Below, piece after piece: positions 15,073-23,625 of a stretch of 64,000 nt of DNA (its first letter is position 1; every line of letters begins with the position of its first letter). The position numbers were made by a program, and so were the translations under genes. Origin of the DNA: Pseudonocardia broussonetiae. Lineage in GTDB: Bacteria > Actinomycetota > Actinomycetes > Mycobacteriales > Pseudonocardiaceae. The stretch is taken from the NCBI RefSeq assembly GCF_013155125.1, contig NZ_CP053564.1:2177501-2241500 (forward strand), written 5' to 3'. The notes under the pieces were generated by a model, which ran no database searches, had not been told where the DNA came from, and saw only the letters and a list, made by a program, of their open reading frames with translations.

Positions 15073-16206
15073 CTACGACCTGACCAGCAGCAGCGGCACC
15101 AGCTGCTCGGCCGTGGTGAGCGAGCCGTGCTGGCCCGGCATCCGGGAGATCAGCGGCTCGGCCTCGGACCGGATGACCGCGGCCGTGCCGCGGGTGGCGA
15201 CCACGACGTCGCCGATCCGGCTGCGCATCGCCGGGGCGACCGGCCCGAACCAGCCGTCGGCCGCGGCCTGCTCGCCCGGCACCACCCACGCGTCGTCGCC
15301 CAGGACGGCGCGCCACGCGGCCAGGACCTCGTCGGCGGCACCGGGGCGGGCGTAGACGTGGCGGGCGCGGGCGTCGCCGCCCAGCAGCAGGACGCCCTGG
15401 CGCAGGGCGTCGTCGGTGTCGGCGTCGTGGATGCGGTCGACCGACACCATCCCGTGGTCGCCGGTCACCGCCAGCACGGCGCCCGGCGGCAGGTCCTCGG
15501 CGATCCGCTGCACGAGGCGGTCGACCTGCGCGAGCTGCATCCGCCAGGCGACGCTGCCGGGGCCGTGCAGGTGGCCCATCGCGTCGAGGTCGGCGTGGTA
15601 GCCGTAGCAGAGCCGCCGCTCCGGGCCGGCGAGCGCGGCGAGCACCTCGGCGGCGAGGTCGCCCAGCGCGTGCGTGCCGCGGAACCGGCCGCCGCGCAGT
15701 GCCGCGCGGGTCAGCCCCGACCCGCGGAACACCCGCTGGGACACGACCGTGACCCCGATGCCGGCCGCCTCCGCCCGCTCGAACGCCGTCGGGGACGGCT
15801 GCACCTGCTCGGGCACCAGCGCCTCGCGCAGGTCGACGGCGTCGCCGGCGCCGTGGGAGGTCCACTTCAGCGAGTCGAGCAGCTCGCCCCCGACGCGGAA
15901 GGAGATGCCCAGGACGCCGTGCGCGCCCGGCGGCAGTCCGGTGCCGACCGAGGTCAGCGAGATGGAGGTGCTGGACGGGAAGCCGACGGTCACCGGGCCG
16001 GCGTCGGCCATCGACGACAGGAACGGGGCGTCGGCCGCGTGGGCGTCGAGCAGCTCCCGACCCAGCCCGTCGACCAGGAGCAGCGCGGCGGCCCGCGCCG
16101 GCTCGACGACGAGGTCCGACTCCGGTTCCGGCAGGCCCAGCGCGCGCAGCAGCGCGGGCAGCACCTCGGCGAGGGAGCGGTGGCCGTAGAGCGGGAGCGG
16201 GAACAC
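15073..16206 (-). CDS. Alkaline phosphatase-superfamily nucleotide pyrophosphatase/phosphodiesterase
   Basis: This 377-residue protein starts at GTG 16206. It has the metal-binding and nucleophile regions of the type I phosphodiesterase/pyrophosphatase family: LLLVDGLGRELL, the Ser/Thr nucleophile in VGFPSSTSISLTSVGTGL, YHADLDAMGHLHG, and VTGDHGMV. No signal peptide is visible, so it probably acts in the cytoplasm. It is divergent from mftF with only 36 bp between the starts, so the two promoters overlap. Confidence 0.82.
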   Translation of the reverse strand: MFPLPLYGHRSLAEVLPALLRALGLPEPESDLVVEPARAAALLLVDGLGRELLDAHAADAPFLSSMADAGPVTVGFPSSTSISLTSVGTGLPPGAHGVLGISFRVGGELLDSLKWTSHGAGDAVDLREALVPEQVQPSPTAFERAEAAGIGVTVVSQRVFRGSGLTRAALRGGRFRGTHALGDLAAEVLAALAGPERRLCYGYHADLDAMGHLHGPGSVAWRMQLAQVDRLVQRIAEDLPPGAVLAVTGDHGMVSVDRIHDADTDDALRQGVLLLGGDARARHVYARPGAADEVLAAWRAVLGDDAWVVPGEQAAADGWFGPVAPAMRSRIGDVVVATRGTAAVIRSEAEPLISRMPGQHGSLTTAEQLVPLLLVRS

Positions 16207-16242
16207 GGGTGGAGCGTGCCAGACACGCCCTAGGCTCCTGCC

Positions 16243-17706
16243 ATGCACGGAACGCCCGTCGGTGACGAGCACGCCGGGGAGCAGGGCCCCGCCAGCACGG
16301 TGCTCCCCGAGGGGCTCCGGGTGGCGCTCGACCGCCGCACCCGAAGCGTCGACGACGGCGCGGTGCTGCTGGGCGGGGCGCCCCCGCGGATGCTGCGGCT
16401 CGCCCGGGCCGGGCGCGACCTGCTGGCGCCGGGCGCGTTCACCGTCGACGGGCCGACCTCGCGCGCGCTCGCCCGCCGCCTGCTCGACGTCGGCATCGCC
16501 CACCCCGTCGGCGGTCCGGCGGGGCCGGGGCCGGACGCGGTCACCGTCGTCGTGCCGGTGAAGGACCGCGTCGACGGGCTGGCGCGGCTGGTGGCGGCGG
16601 TCGGCGAGGTCGGCGCGCTGGTCGTCGTCGACGACGGCTCGGCCGACCCTGCGGCGATCCGGGCGGCGGCGGGCCCGCGGGCGCGGGTGCTGCGCCACGG
16701 GCGCAGCCGCGGTGCCTCGGCCGCGCGCAACACCGGCCTGCGCGCCGCGTCGACGCCGCTGGTGGCGTTCCTCGACTCCGACGTCGTGCCCGAACCGGGC
16801 TGGCTCGCGCCGCTGCTGGCCGTGTTCGCCGACCCGGCGGTGGCGCTGGCCGCGCCCCGGATCGTCGCCCTCGCGCCGGTCGTCGGCTGGCTCGGCCGCT
16901 ACGAGGCCGTGCACTCCTCGCTCGACCTGGGGCCGGACCCGGCGCTCGTCGTCCCGCGCTCCCGGGTCGCGTACGTGCCGAGTGCGGCGGTCGTGGTGCG
17001 CCGCGAGGCCGTGGGCGACGGGTTCGACGAGGCGATGCACGTAGCCGAGGACGTCGACCTCGTCCTGCGCCTGCACGCGGGCGGCCACCGCCTGCGCTAC
17101 GTGCCCGACGCGCGCGTGGCGCACGACCACCGCACCACGCTGCGCGCGTGGTGGTGGCGCAAGGCGCAGTACGGCACCGGCGCGGCGCCGCTCGCGCTGC
17201 GCCACCACGGGGCCGTGCCGCCGATGGTGCTCAGCCCGACCTCGGCCGCCGTCGCCGCGCTGGCGCTGGTGGGGCGGCCGTGGGCGCTGGCCGCGGCGGG
17301 CGTCGTCGGCGCGGTGGCCGTCGAGCGCCTCTCGCGCCGGCTCGACGTGCGCCGCCCGCGGACCACCGCCGCGCGGCTGGTGGGGCTCGGCGCGCTGGGC
17401 GCGGTGTCCCAGACGGCCGACGCCGTGACCCGGCACTACTGGCCGCTGTCCCTGGCCGCCTGTGCGGTGTCGCGCCGGGCCCGCCGCCGGGTGCTGGCCG
17501 TGGCGCTGGCCGAGGGCGCGGTCGACTGGTGGCGCCACCGCGGCCGCGACGCGCGCGTGCGCCCGGACCCCGTCTCGCACCTGCTCGCGCACCGCCTGGA
17601 CGACCTCGCCTACGGCGCCGGGCTGTGGTGGGGCGCGGCCGCGCACCGCACCGCGGCACCCCTCCTACCCTCCGGACCAGCCCTCCGGGTTGGTCCGAAC
17701 GGTTGA
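16243..17706 (+). CDS. mftF: Mycofactocin glycosyltransferase MftF
   Basis: This 487-residue family 2 glycosyltransferase opens the GT-A domain with VTVVVPVKDRVDGL, has the DXD-like FLDSDVVPEPGW and the acceptor region EDVDLVLRLHAGGHRLRYVP. A hydrophobic stretch (about residues 325-360) and a basic C-terminus follow. MftF builds the beta-1,4-glucose chain on mycofactocin. It is separated from mftE by two genes that do not look mycofactocin-related, so it has its own promoter. The 3' end of the coding sequence contains a hairpin (17672-17699) that may serve as its terminator. Confidence 0.92.
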   Translation: MHGTPVGDEHAGEQGPASTVLPEGLRVALDRRTRSVDDGAVLLGGAPPRMLRLARAGRDLLAPGAFTVDGPTSRALARRLLDVGIAHPVGGPAGPGPDAVTVVVPVKDRVDGLARLVAAVGEVGALVVVDDGSADPAAIRAAAGPRARVLRHGRSRGASAARNTGLRAASTPLVAFLDSDVVPEPGWLAPLLAVFADPAVALAAPRIVALAPVVGWLGRYEAVHSSLDLGPDPALVVPRSRVAYVPSAAVVVRREAVGDGFDEAMHVAEDVDLVLRLHAGGHRLRYVPDARVAHDHRTTLRAWWWRKAQYGTGAAPLALRHHGAVPPMVLSPTSAAVAALALVGRPWALAAAGVVGAVAVERLSRRLDVRRPRTTAARLVGLGALGAVSQTADAVTRHYWPLSLAACAVSRRARRRVLAVALAEGAVDWWRHRGRDARVRPDPVSHLLAHRLDDLAYGAGLWWGAAAHRTAAPLLPSGPALRVGPNG

Positions 17707-17924
17707 TTAAGTCGGTGTGAGGCGCCCGCTCCTGCGGAGTCGTGGGGTGATTCGTTCCGCGTCTACGGATCCGTACGGACAGGCGTCCGACGAGCGCCGG
17801 ACGGCGCGCTCCAGGCCAGGGTGAGCTTTGTTGCGGGCCCCGATGATCAGCGGTGAGATGTGGGCGCTGCCACACCGGTGTGGTCGGCCACCACCTACCG
17901 ACGTCGTTGCCTAGGAGAAGACAC

Positions 17925-18443
17925 ATGGCACAGGTCCGGGTCACCGTCGACGGCGTGAACTACGCCGACGACGTCGAGCCCCGTACGTTGTTGGTCCACT
18001 ACCTGAGGGAACGCCTCGGCAAGACCGGCACCCTCGTGGGGTGCGACACCAGCAACTGCGGTGCGTGCACCGTCCACCTCAACGGGCAGAGCGTGAAGTC
18101 CTGCTCCGTCCTCGCGGTCCAGGCGGACGGCGCCGAGGTCACCACGATCGAGGGCATCGCCCGCGACGGGAAGCTGCACCCCGTTCAGGAGGCCTTCAAC
18201 GAGAAGCACGCCCTGCAGTGCGGTTACTGCACCCCAGGGATGATCATGCAGGCCATCGACCTGCTGGGGGACAACCCCGACCCCGACGAGCACGAGGTCC
18301 GCGAGGGCATCGAGGGCAACCTCTGCCGTTGCACGGGCTACCAGAACATCGTCCGGGCGGTGCAGAGCGCGGCCCAGAAGATGAAGCCCGGCGCGCACGC
18401 CCAGACCGACGCCCCGGTCCCCGTGGCCGGTGGAGGTAACTGA
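17925..18443 (+). CDS. coxS: CoxS-type [2Fe-2S] small subunit of a molybdenum hydroxylase
   Basis: This 172-residue protein has an ATG 8 bp after AGGAG. The plant-type [2Fe-2S] ligands are in [15 protein letters not shown], and the second cluster in [11 protein letters not shown] and CRCTGYQNI. It passes electrons from the molybdenum site of CoxL towards FAD in CoxM. First gene of coxSLM, 2 bp before coxL. A 218-bp non-coding gap after mftF presumably holds the promoter. Confidence 0.93.
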   Translation: MAQVRVTVDGVNYADDVEPRTLLVHYLRERLGKTGTLVGCDTSNCGACTVHLNGQSVKSCSVLAVQADGAEVTTIEGIARDGKLHPVQEAFNEKHALQCGYCTPGMIMQAIDLLGDNPDPDEHEVREGIEGNLCRCTGYQNIVRAVQSAAQKMKPGAHAQTDAPVPVAGGGN

Positions 18444-18445
18444 GC

Positions 18446-20926
18446 ATGACGACGACCGCTGATCCCACCACGCTCGAGTTCGGCAAGGCGCGCACCCGCA
18501 AGGAGGACGCGCGCCTCATCACCGGCCGGACCAAGTTCACCGACTCCATCAACCTCAACGGGATGCTGCACCTGCACGTGGTGCGCTCCCCGCTGGCGCA
18601 CGCCACCATCACCGGCGTCGACAAGTCCGCCGCCGAGGCCTCGCCCGGCGTCATCGGCGTCTACACCGCGGCCGACCTGGGTGTCGAGGCCGTCGGCCTG
18701 CCCTGCGCCTGGCCGATCACGCCGGACATGAAGGCCCCGCAGCGCCCGCTGCTCGCGAACACCACCGTGCACTTCGCCGGTGAGGGCGTGGCCGTGGTGC
18801 TCGCCCGCTCCGCCGCCGAGGCCCGCGACGCGGCCGACCTCGTCGAGGTCGACTACGAGCCCCTCGAGCCCGTCCTCAACATGGAGGACGCGATCAAGGA
18901 GGGTGCCACCCTGGTCCACCCGGACCTCGGCACCAACGAGAACGCCACCTGGGTGTTCGACTCCGGCGCGGCCGGCACCGGCGAGGACGTCGCCGCCGCC
19001 ATCTCCGCGGCCGAGGCCGACCCCGACTCGATCGTCGTCAAGCGCCGCTTCATCCAGCAGCGCCTGATCCCCGCCTTCATGGAGCCGCGCGCGTGCGTCG
19101 TCGACCCGACCGGTGAGCAGATCACCGTCTGGGCCGCCACGCAGGTGCCGCACATCCTGCGCACCATGACCACGGTGACGCTCGGCGTCCCGGAGTCCAA
19201 GCTGCGCGTCATCGCCCCCGACGTGGGCGGCGGCTTCGGCGGCAAGATCGGCGTCCTGCCCGAGGAGATGCTCTGCGTCGTCCTCGCGCAGAAGACCGGC
19301 AAGCCGATCAAGTGGAACGAGAGCCGGTCGGAGTCCCTGCTCGCCGCGCACCACGGCCGCGACCAGATCCAGGACCTGACGATCACCGCCAAGAAGGACG
19401 GCACGATCACCGGCCTGGACGTCCACCTGCTCGCCGACATGGGGGCCTACCTCGGCCTCGTCGGCCCGGGTGTCCCGATCCTGGGCGCGTTCATGTTCAA
19501 CGCGATCTACAAGATCCCGGCGCTCAAGTTCACCTGCACCAACGTCTTCACCACCAAGACGCTGACCGACGCCTACCGCGGCGCCGGTCGTCCCGAGGCC
19601 ACGTTCGGCATCGAGCGGATGATGGACGAGCTCGCGGTCGAGCTCGGCATGGAGCCGATGGAGCTGCGCAAGAAGAACTGGATCACCCACGAGGAGTTCC
19701 CGTTCACCACGGTCGTGGGCCTGACCTACGACTCGGGCAACTACGAGCAGGCCACCGCCCAGGCGATGGAGGCCTTCGACTACGCGGGCCTGCGCCGCGA
19801 GCAGGAGGAGCGCCGCGCCAGCGGTGACCCGGTCCAGCTCGGCATCGGCATCTCGACCTTCACCGAGATGTGCGGCCTCGCGCCCTCGCGCGTGCTGGGC
19901 TCGCTGGCCTACGGCGCCGGCGGCTGGGAGGCCGCCAGCATCCGCATGCTGGCCACCGGCAAGGTCGAGGTCATCACGGGCGCCTCGGCGCACGGGCAGG
20001 GCCACGAGACGGCGTTCAGCCAGATCGTCGCCGACCAGCTCGGCGTGCCGTTCGAGGACGTCGAGGTACTGCACGGCGACACGCAGATCTCGCCGAAGGG
20101 CCTCGACACCTACGGCTCGCGCTCGCTCGTCGTCGGCGGCATCGCGATCGTCAAGGCCGCGGAGAAGGTCGTCGCCAAGGCCAAGAAGATCGCCGCGCAC
20201 CTGCTCGAGGCGTCCGAGGACGACATCGAGTTCTCGGGCGGCACGTTCACGGTCAAGGGCACCGACAAGGGCAAGGCCATCCAGGAGATCGCGTTCGCCG
20301 CGTTCATGGCGCACGACTACCCGGAGGACATGGAGCCGAGCCTCGACGCCGACGCCGTGTACGACCCGGAGAACTTCTCCTTCCCGCACGGCACGCACCT
20401 CGCGGCCGTCGAGATCGACACCGAGACCGGTCGCGTGACGCTGCGCAAGTACGTCTGCGTCGACGACATCGGCACCGTCGTCAACCCGCTGATCGTCGAG
20501 GGCCAGGTGCACGGCGGTCTCGCCCAGGGCATCGCGCAGGCCCTGTTCGAGGAGGCCAACTACGACGACCAGGGCACGCTCGTCAACGGCACGTTCGTCG
20601 ACTACACGCTGCCCTCGGCCGCCGACCTCCCGAGCTTCGACACCTCGACGGTCTCCACCCCGGCGACGTCGAACCCGCTGGGCGTCAAGGGCGTCGGCGA
20701 GGCGGGCACGATCGCCTCGACGCCGGCCGTCGTCAACTCGGTCATCGACGCGCTGCGCCACCTCGGCGTGACCAACGTCGAGATGCCCTGCACCTCGCAG
20801 CGCGTCTGGCGCGCCATCCAGGACGCCCGCGGCGTCGCCACCCAGGAGACCCCGATCGACACCCACTCGCCGGGTGCCGGCCTGGGCTCGATCGACCCGA
20901 ACAACCCCCAGGGAGAGGTCCAGTGA
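18446..20926 (+). CDS. coxL: CoxL-type large (Mo-binding) subunit, form II
   Basis: This 826-residue large subunit of the xanthine oxidase/CO dehydrogenase family has Moco-binding motifs GGGFGGKIG and GQGHETAFSQ. The active-site loop reads AYRGAGR. True aerobic CO dehydrogenase (form I) has AYXCSFR with the Cu-binding Cys; AYRGAGR marks form II enzymes, whose physiological substrate is debated. The enzyme should therefore be called a putative form II CODH or a related aldehyde or heterocycle hydroxylase. The conserved Glu of the active site lies in GVGEAGTIA. Part of coxSLM; its TGA overlaps the coxM GTG. Confidence 0.92.
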   Translation: MTTTADPTTLEFGKARTRKEDARLITGRTKFTDSINLNGMLHLHVVRSPLAHATITGVDKSAAEASPGVIGVYTAADLGVEAVGLPCAWPITPDMKAPQRPLLANTTVHFAGEGVAVVLARSAAEARDAADLVEVDYEPLEPVLNMEDAIKEGATLVHPDLGTNENATWVFDSGAAGTGEDVAAAISAAEADPDSIVVKRRFIQQRLIPAFMEPRACVVDPTGEQITVWAATQVPHILRTMTTVTLGVPESKLRVIAPDVGGGFGGKIGVLPEEMLCVVLAQKTGKPIKWNESRSESLLAAHHGRDQIQDLTITAKKDGTITGLDVHLLADMGAYLGLVGPGVPILGAFMFNAIYKIPALKFTCTNVFTTKTLTDAYRGAGRPEATFGIERMMDELAVELGMEPMELRKKNWITHEEFPFTTVVGLTYDSGNYEQATAQAMEAFDYAGLRREQEERRASGDPVQLGIGISTFTEMCGLAPSRVLGSLAYGAGGWEAASIRMLATGKVEVITGASAHGQGHETAFSQIVADQLGVPFEDVEVLHGDTQISPKGLDTYGSRSLVVGGIAIVKAAEKVVAKAKKIAAHLLEASEDDIEFSGGTFTVKGTDKGKAIQEIAFAAFMAHDYPEDMEPSLDADAVYDPENFSFPHGTHLAAVEIDTETGRVTLRKYVCVDDIGTVVNPLIVEGQVHGGLAQGIAQALFEEANYDDQGTLVNGTFVDYTLPSAADLPSFDTSTVSTPATSNPLGVKGVGEAGTIASTPAVVNSVIDALRHLGVTNVEMPCTSQRVWRAIQDARGVATQETPIDTHSPGAGLGSIDPNNPQGEVQ

Positions 20927-21774
20927 TCCCGTCCAAGTTCGACTACGTCAAGCCGGCGTCGGTCGCCGAGGCGGTGCAGGCACTCGCCGACGGCGGTGAC
21001 GACGCCAAGATCCTGGCCGGCGGCCAGAGCCTCATCCCGGTGCTCCGGCTGCGCCTCGCGGCGCCGTCGGTGATCATCGATCTCGGGGGGATCGCGGAGC
21101 TCCGCGGCATCCGCGAGGACGGCGACCAGATCGTGATCGGCGCCATGACGCCGTACCACGACATCGTCCGGGACGACCTGGTGAAGCAGCACGTCGCGCT
21201 GCTGGGCCAGGCCACCGAGACCGTCGCGGACAACCAGGTCCGCCACCGCGGCACGCTGGGCGGCTCGCTCGCCCACGCCGACCCCGCGGGCGACCTGGGC
21301 GCCCCCACCCTGGCGCTGGACGCCCAGCTGGTCATCGCGGGCGCCTCGGGCACCCGCACGGTGAGCGCGGCGGAGTTCTTCGTCGACTACTTCACGACCG
21401 CCATCGGCGAGGCCGAGATCCTCACCGAGATCCGGTTCCCGAAGTACACCGGCTGGGGCAGCCACTACGAGAAGTTCAACCGCACGGCGCAGGCCTGGTC
21501 GATGTGCGCGGTCGCGGCGGCCGTCAAGGTCGACGGCGGCACCATCTCCGAGGCCCGCGTCGGGCTGACGAACATGGGCACCACCCCGATCCGCGCCACC
21601 GGCGTGGAGCAGGCGCTGGTGGGACAGCCGGCCACGGCCGACGCCATCCGCGCCGCGGCCGAGCACGCGACCGAGGGCACGGCGGCTCCGAGTGACGCCG
21701 ACGCCGCCGCGGACTACCGTGAGCACCTGGCCAAGGTGCTCACCGGCCGTGCGGTGCTCACCGCCGCCGGCTGA
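20923..21774 (+). CDS. coxM: CoxM-type FAD subunit of the molybdenum hydroxylase
   Basis: This 283-residue protein starts at GTG 20923 in a GTGA overlap with coxL. FAD-binding motifs AGGQSLIP and RGTLGGSLAHADPAGD are clear, and the C-terminal CODH flavoprotein domain contains the Ala-rich end. It accepts electrons from CoxS. A strong hairpin follows 21 bp after the stop, so coxSLM is the main transcription unit. Confidence 0.93.
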   Translation: MIPSKFDYVKPASVAEAVQALADGGDDAKILAGGQSLIPVLRLRLAAPSVIIDLGGIAELRGIREDGDQIVIGAMTPYHDIVRDDLVKQHVALLGQATETVADNQVRHRGTLGGSLAHADPAGDLGAPTLALDAQLVIAGASGTRTVSAAEFFVDYFTTAIGEAEILTEIRFPKYTGWGSHYEKFNRTAQAWSMCAVAAAVKVDGGTISEARVGLTNMGTTPIRATGVEQALVGQPATADAIRAAAEHATEGTAAPSDADAAADYREHLAKVLTGRAVLTAAG

Positions 21775-21794
21775 CGCCCGCTCGAACCGTTTCG

Positions 21795-21829
21795 CAGACG
21801 CCCGTCCCGGCCGCCGGGACGGGCGTCTG
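21795..21829 (+). terminator. Perfect hairpin after coxM
   Basis: A perfect 16-bp stem (CAGACGCCCGTCCCGG and complement) with a 3-base loop, followed by TCTCG, lies between coxM and coxG. It should end or strongly reduce coxSLM transcription before coxG. Confidence 0.8.
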
Positions 21830-21846
21830 TCTCGTGAGGAGACCCC

Positions 21847-22608
21847 ATGCAGCTGGAGAACAAGTTCACCATCGAAGCGCCCATCGAGAAGGCCTGGGTC
21901 GCTCTCAACACGCCCGACATGATCGCGCCCTGCTTCCCGGGTGCCACGCTCACCGAGTACGAGGGTGAGTCCTTCACCGGCACCGTGAAGGTGAAGCTCG
22001 GCCCGATCTCCCTGACCTACAAGGGCAAGGGCACCTACGTCGACCGGGACGACGCCAACCACACCGTCAAGATCGAGGCCAGCGGCCGCGACTCGCGCGG
22101 CAACGGCACGGCGAACGCCACCGTCACCGGCACGATGGTGGCCGACGGCCCGAACAAGACCGCGGTCACGATGGTCACCGACATGACCATCACCGGCCGC
22201 CCGGCGCAGTTCGGCCGCGGCGTCATCTCCGACGTGGCCGACAAGATCATCGGTCAGTTCGCGGCGTGCGTGGCGAAGAAGCTGGCGCCCGAGGTCGAGG
22301 CCCCCGCCCCGACCCCGGCGGCGGCGTCCTCGTCCGACACCGCGGCGGGCACCAACGGTGCCGCGGCCTCGGGCACCGCCGCCTCGGGCACCGCGGCGTC
22401 CGGCCCGACGCTGTCGTCGACCCCGGCCACCTCCGGCGTCACGGCCACCGCGCCCGCCAAGCAGTTCACCCCGATGAAGAGCGAGATCGACGCGATCGAC
22501 CTGCTCGACACCGCGGGCAGCCCGGTCCTCAAGCGCCTCGCCCCGGTCCTCGGCGGCGGCGCGCTGCTGTTCCTGATCGTCTTCCTGATCCGGCGCGCCC
22601 GCGCCTGA
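21847..22608 (+). CDS. coxG: CoxG-like SRPBCC protein with C-terminal membrane anchor
   Basis: This 253-residue protein has an N-terminal SRPBCC/CoxG domain (residues 1-145; LENKFTIEAPIEKAWVAL, CFPGATL). An Ala/Ser/Thr-rich linker with repeated ASGTA follows. One hydrophobic helix at the end (LLFLIVFLI then RRARA) gives a tail-anchored arrangement. CoxG proteins recruit CO dehydrogenase to the membrane in other bacteria. Lying 72 bp after coxM behind a hairpin, it probably has reduced or separate transcription. It starts with ATG 21847 after a GAGGAG site. Confidence 0.88.
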   Translation: MQLENKFTIEAPIEKAWVALNTPDMIAPCFPGATLTEYEGESFTGTVKVKLGPISLTYKGKGTYVDRDDANHTVKIEASGRDSRGNGTANATVTGTMVADGPNKTAVTMVTDMTITGRPAQFGRGVISDVADKIIGQFAACVAKKLAPEVEAPAPTPAAASSSDTAAGTNGAAASGTAASGTAASGPTLSSTPATSGVTATAPAKQFTPMKSEIDAIDLLDTAGSPVLKRLAPVLGGGALLFLIVFLIRRARA

Positions 22609-22613
22609 GCCCC

Positions 22614-22645
22614 GCGCACCGGCGACCCCGTGGTCGCCGGTGCGC
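22614..22645 (+). terminator. Hairpin after coxG
   Basis: A perfect 14-bp stem (GCGCACCGGCGACC and complement) with loop CCGT lies directly after the coxG stop. A likely terminator of coxG; it argues against the earliest ATG (22640) for the next small gene, which would lie within the stem. Confidence 0.8.
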
Positions 22646-22666
22646 CGGCCCTGTCAGCATGTGCGG

Positions 22667-22912
22667 GTGACCGAGCAGATGTCCATCACCGCCGGCGGCA
22701 TGGTCGAGGGCTGGTGGGTCGAGCTGCCGCTGGAGGGCGACGGGCCCCCCGTCTGGGCGCGCATCGGCGTCCTCCTGCCCCCGGAGCGCACCGGCGAGGA
22801 CCGCTACGCCCTGCGCCTGCACCGCGGCGACGACGTCTGGTGGGTCAAGGTCTCCGGCCGCCTGCCCTTCCCGGTCTGCGACGTCGACCCGACCCAGGAG
22901 CACTCGACCTAG
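22667..22912 (+). CDS. Small conserved-looking hypothetical protein
   Basis: This 81-residue protein starts at GTG 22667, chosen because the earlier ATG is inside the coxG terminator. It is rich in Trp and Arg: GGMVEGWWVELPLEG, VWARIGVLLPPE and DVWWVKVSGRLPFPVCDVDP. No family is recognised. It looks like a small beta-strand protein. Its TAG overlaps the stop of the converging TetR gene in a CTAG. Confidence 0.55.
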   Translation: MTEQMSITAGGMVEGWWVELPLEGDGPPVWARIGVLLPPERTGEDRYALRLHRGDDVWWVKVSGRLPFPVCDVDPTQEHST

Positions 22913-23502
22913 GAGTTCTGCGGCCCGGGCAGCAGGGCGCGCAGGACGCGGCCCGCGCGGTCGCCGTCGGGCTCCTCGCCGGTGATCACCTCGAGGTAGA
23001 CGTAGGACTCGACGACCCGCACCAGCGTGTACGCGAGGTCGTCGACCGGCACCGGGCTGCACAGCCGCCCGGCCGCCGTCTCGGCCACGATCCTCTCCCG
23101 CACCAGCGCGATCAGCCGCTGCTGGTAACCGCCGCCGCGCAGCGTGAGCAGCCGCAGCGCCGTCTCGCCCTCCTCGGAGACGAACCGGTGCATGCCCGGG
23201 TGCGCCAGCACGTCGCGGACGAACCGGGTGAGCGTCTCGGCGAGCGGCTCACCGTCGGCGCGGTCGGCCAGCGTGCGCCGCGTCAGCGACCAGACGACCT
23301 CGCGCAGCAGCAGCTCGCGCGACCCGACCCACCGGTAGAGCGTGGCCCGGTTGACGCCCAGCTCGGCGGCCAGCGCCTGCATGTCCAGGCGCTCGCCGGC
23401 CTGGAAGCCCCGGCGGGCCGCGACGAACGCGTCGAGCGCGGTGGGCCGACCGGCCGGACCGCCGGCCAGCTGGCGCTCCAGCGGTGTGGCCTGCTCCGGC
23501 AC
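22909..23502 (-). CDS. TetR-family (QsdR-like) transcriptional regulator
   Basis: This 197-residue protein has an N-terminal helix-turn-helix: MQALAAELGVNRATLYRWVGSRELLLREVVW. The C-terminal effector domain contains FVRDVLAHPGMHRFVSEEGETAL, as in QsdR-type TetR proteins. It is divergent from an esterase gene. A TGCGAC-N13-GTCGCA palindrome between them is a likely operator for both. The ligand is unknown, perhaps the esterase substrate or product. Confidence 0.85.
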   Translation of the reverse strand: MPEQATPLERQLAGGPAGRPTALDAFVAARRGFQAGERLDMQALAAELGVNRATLYRWVGSRELLLREVVWSLTRRTLADRADGEPLAETLTRFVRDVLAHPGMHRFVSEEGETALRLLTLRGGGYQQRLIALVRERIVAETAAGRLCSPVPVDDLAYTLVRVVESYVYLEVITGEEPDGDRAGRVLRALLPGPQNS

Positions 23503-23550
23503 TCCTCGCCCCGCTTCCGTTGACGCGCCCTTGTGACGCGGCTCATACTA

Positions 23551-23575
23551 TGCGACGCATCGCGCATCTGTCGCA
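23551..23575. promoter_or_regulatory. Probable TetR operator in the tetR-esterase intergenic region
   Basis: TGCGAC...GTCGCA frames near-symmetric GCATCGCGCATC in a 25-bp palindrome. A related half (GATGCGTCGCAGAT) lies nearer the esterase start at about 23594-23607. Two related sites in a 123-bp divergent gap fit autoregulation and control of the esterase. Confidence 0.5.
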
Positions 23576-23625
23576 TCCGTGCGAAGAACGGGCCGATGCG
23601 TCGCAGATCTCGACGAGGAGAGCGC

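Noticed and set aside
14461..16206. DHFR-like and phosphodiesterase genes as new mycofactocin enzymes
   Set aside because: They sit between mftE and mftF, but one is on the opposite strand, neither is coupled to mft genes, and I know of no mycofactocin link.
18446..20926. Form I aerobic CO dehydrogenase
   Set aside because: The active-site loop is AYRGAGR, not AYXCSFR, so the Cu-binding Cys is absent; form II is the right label.
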